Assembly: GCA_018224315.1 (NCBI GenBank)
Contig: JAGTVF010000079.1
Location: 1-6,832, forward strand
Length of the DNA: 6,832 nucleotides
Direction of reading: 5' to 3'
Origin: Desulfobacterales bacterium
GTDB lineage: Bacteria > Desulfobacterota > Desulfobacteria > Desulfobacterales > Desulfosalsimonadaceae
The notes under the pieces: generated by a model
Seen by the model: the letters and a program-made list of their open reading frames with translations, nothing else
The model's database searches: none
Told to the model about the DNA's origin: nothing
Shown here: piece after piece, positions 5,318 through 6,832 of the stretch
Position numbering within the stretch: position 1 is the first letter of the stretch
How the letters are laid out: each line of letters starts with the position of its first letter
Translations under genes and position numbers: made by a program

Positions 5318-6256
5318 ATGCAGTGGACAAAAAAGGACGTGCTCGACATTGAATCGCTTTCGGTGGATGAAATTGAATTCATCTTTGAAACCGCTTTTGG
5401 TTTAAAGGAGATTTCAGAACGGCCCATCAAGAAAGTGCCCACCCTCCGGGGGCAGACCATTGTTCTGCTGTTTCTGGAACCCAGTACCCGGACCCGGGTT
5501 TCCTTTGATATCGCCGCCAAGCGGCTTTCGGCAGACAGCATTGCCATTGCCGGGGCTTCCAGCAGCATTGTCAAGGGTGAAACCCTGATCGATACGGCCA
5601 GAAACCTGCAGGCCATGAAGCCCGACATCCTGGTGGTGCGTCATTCATCGGCCGGCGCCCCGCATCTGCTGGCTCGCCATCTCGATATTTCCGTGATCAA
5701 CGCCGGAGACGGCATGCATGCCCATCCCACCCAGGCGCTGCTGGACATGATGACCGTAAAGGAAAACAAGGGACGCCTGGATGGGTTGCGCGTTTCCATT
5801 ATTGGGGATATCGCCCACAGCCGTGTGGCCCGGTCCAATATTGCCGGCTTTACCAAGATGGGCGCCAGGGTAAGTGTTGCCGGGCCGCCCACCATGATGC
5901 CCGCAGGGATTGAACAGCTCGGCGCTTCTGTGGCCCCGGATGTGGATGCCGCTGTTTCAGATGCGGATGTGATTATTTTGCTGCGGATTCAAAAAGAGCG
6001 CCAGCGGCGCTTTTTGTTTCCCACGGAAAGGGAATATGCCGCCCGGTACGGCCTGAATGCCGCCCGCCTGCGCAGAATCAGGCCGGATGCGCTGATTCTG
6101 CATCCCGGGCCCATGAACCGGGGCGTGGAAATCACCCCGGAGGCGGCAGACGGCCCGCATTCTGTGATTCTGGATCAGGTGACCAATGGGGTGGCCCTGC
6201 GCATGGCCCTTTTTTATCTGCTGGCAGGAGGTGTGCGCGATGCAAATGTGGATTAA
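5318..6256 (+). CDS. pyrB: PyrB, aspartate carbamoyltransferase catalytic subunit
   Basis: PyrB joins carbamoyl phosphate and L-aspartate to N-carbamoyl-L-aspartate, the committed step of pyrimidine synthesis in the cytosol. The 312-residue protein is normal length for a catalytic chain. It contains the carbamoyl-phosphate site [13 protein letters not shown] (52-64, STRTR at 56-60), the 80s-loop lysine in [13 protein letters not shown] (Lys86), [14 protein letters not shown] (130-143), the [12 protein letters not shown] stretch (163-174), LLRIQKERQ (221-229, aspartate binding) and [11 protein letters not shown] (262-272). LLRIQKERQ and the absence of ornithine-type signatures distinguish it from ornithine carbamoyltransferase. 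No pyrI regulatory gene is visible beside it. Its last 17 bp overlap pyrC, and the pyrC ribosome site lies inside its coding sequence. No PyrR-type attenuator is visible upstream, so any pyrimidine control must lie elsewhere. Confidence 0.97.
   Translation: MQWTKKDVLDIESLSVDEIEFIFETAFGLKEISERPIKKVPTLRGQTIVLLFLEPSTRTRVSFDIAAKRLSADSIAIAGASSSIVKGETLIDTARNLQAMKPDILVVRHSSAGAPHLLARHLDISVINAGDGMHAHPTQALLDMMTVKENKGRLDGLRVSIIGDIAHSRVARSNIAGFTKMGARVSVAGPPTMMPAGIEQLGASVAPDVDAAVSDADVIILLRIQKERQRRFLFPTEREYAARYGLNAARLRRIRPDALILHPGPMNRGVEITPEAADGPHSVILDQVTNGVALRMALFYLLAGGVRDANVD
6226..6232 (+). promoter_or_regulatory. Strong ribosome binding site of pyrC inside pyrB
   Basis: AGGAGGT is a full Shine-Dalgarno match within the last codons of pyrB. 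It stands 7 bases before the ATG at 6240 and 13 before the second in-frame ATG at 6246, so it selects the first ATG as the pyrC start. Confidence 0.85.
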
Positions 6257-6832
6257 AGGCGGCCGGGTCCTGGATCCGGGGGAATTTGACGGCCCGGCCG
6301 ATATTCTTGTGGAAGACGGCCGGATTGCCAGGGTACAGCCGGCAGGGCAGGGTAATGAAGCGGACTCTCCGGCAGATGCCGAAATCATTGACGCCCGGGA
6401 TCTTCTGGTCGTGCCGGGGCTTGTGGACATGCACGTACATTTGCGTCAGCCGGGTCATGAATACAAGGAGACCATTGAAACCGGCACCCGGGCCGCAGCA
6501 GCCGGAGGATTTACGGCTGTTTGCTGCATGCCCAACACTTCTCCGGTCAATGACTCGGAATCGGTGACCCGGTTTATTGTCCAGGAGGCCGGGCGTTGGG
6601 GTTATGCAAGGGTTTATCCGGTGGGCGCTGTCAGCGTGGGACTTGCCGGTCAGCAGCTTGCTGAATTCGGGGATTTGAAAGCCGCAGGGGCTGTAGGAGT
6701 GTCAGACGACGGTCAACCGGTTTCCGACTCCCAGCTTATGCGCCGTGCCCTGGAATATGCCCGGGGCATCGGGATCTGCGTGATTTCTCACTGCGAGGAG
6801 ATGAGCCTGGCCGCAGGCACCATGAACGAAGG
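6240..6832 (+). CDS. pyrC: PyrC, class I dihydroorotase (partial, C-terminus beyond window)
   Basis: Dihydroorotase reversibly cyclises N-carbamoyl-L-aspartate, the PyrB product, to dihydroorotate. The frame is open from the ATG at 6240 to the window edge: 197 complete codons of an expected roughly 430. Visible features are an amidohydrolase N-terminal beta region ([22 protein letters not shown]), the metal motif [10 protein letters not shown] with His65, His67 and Arg69, the substrate residue Asn99 in CCMPNTSPV, Asp157 in GVSDDGQPV and His184 in SHCEE. From memory of the Aquifex class I enzyme (His61, His63, Asn95, Asp153, His180), all five match with a constant offset of 4, so the visible part of the active site is intact. 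Gln70 stands where many relatives have Glu (HLREPG). The remaining ligands lie past the edge. The start overlaps pyrB by 17 bp. Confidence 0.95.
   Translation, partial: MQMWIKGGRVLDPGEFDGPADILVEDGRIARVQPAGQGNEADSPADAEIIDARDLLVVPGLVDMHVHLRQPGHEYKETIETGTRAAAAGGFTAVCCMPNTSPVNDSESVTRFIVQEAGRWGYARVYPVGAVSVGLAGQQLAEFGDLKAAGAVGVSDDGQPVSDSQLMRRALEYARGIGICVISHCEEMSLAAGTMNE

Overview
The window looks like a piece of a Gram-negative, moderately GC-rich chromosome, most likely a sulfate-reducer-like member of the Desulfobacterota (former Deltaproteobacteria). This placement is inference. It rests on the order kdsA-kdsC-lptC-lptA-lptB, the cysteine-type (metal-dependent) KdsA, a short LepB with one membrane anchor, and the general protein flavour. 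There are no RNA genes, phage or transposase genes, or CRISPR arrays. Nearly all of the DNA is coding, and the largest gap is the 231-bp divergent intergenic region at 2955-3185.

Left half (minus strand, read right to left): a tightly packed lipopolysaccharide operon. kdsA (Kdo-8-phosphate synthase) and kdsC (Kdo-8-phosphate phosphatase) make Kdo, the inner-core sugar of LPS. lptC, lptA and lptB encode parts of the Lpt bridge that extracts LPS from the inner membrane and carries it to the outer membrane. All junctions are overlaps of 4-8 bp except kdsC/lptC. That junction holds a tandem heptamer repeat which contains the kdsC stop codon and occupies the place where the lptC ribosome binding site should be. 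lptB runs off the left edge.

Centre: a divergent promoter region with back-to-back sigma70-like candidates, one for the kdsA operon and one for the rightward genes. A GC-rich hairpin is predicted in the kdsA leader.

Right half (plus strand): a membrane-anchored M23 (LytM-type) zinc peptidase with a long Ig-like N-terminal region, then lepB (signal peptidase I), pyrB (aspartate carbamoyltransferase catalytic chain) and pyrC (class I dihydroorotase, cut by the right edge). lepB-pyrB-pyrC are close together or overlapping, and pyrB and pyrC catalyse consecutive steps of pyrimidine synthesis. The theme is envelope biogenesis (LPS synthesis and transport, peptidoglycan remodelling, protein export) joined to nucleotide synthesis.

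I do not see a novel system here. The points most worth a second look are the heptamer array at kdsC/lptC, the kdsA leader structure, the unusual N-terminal half of the M23 protein, and the TTG start of lepB with no visible Shine-Dalgarno sequence.
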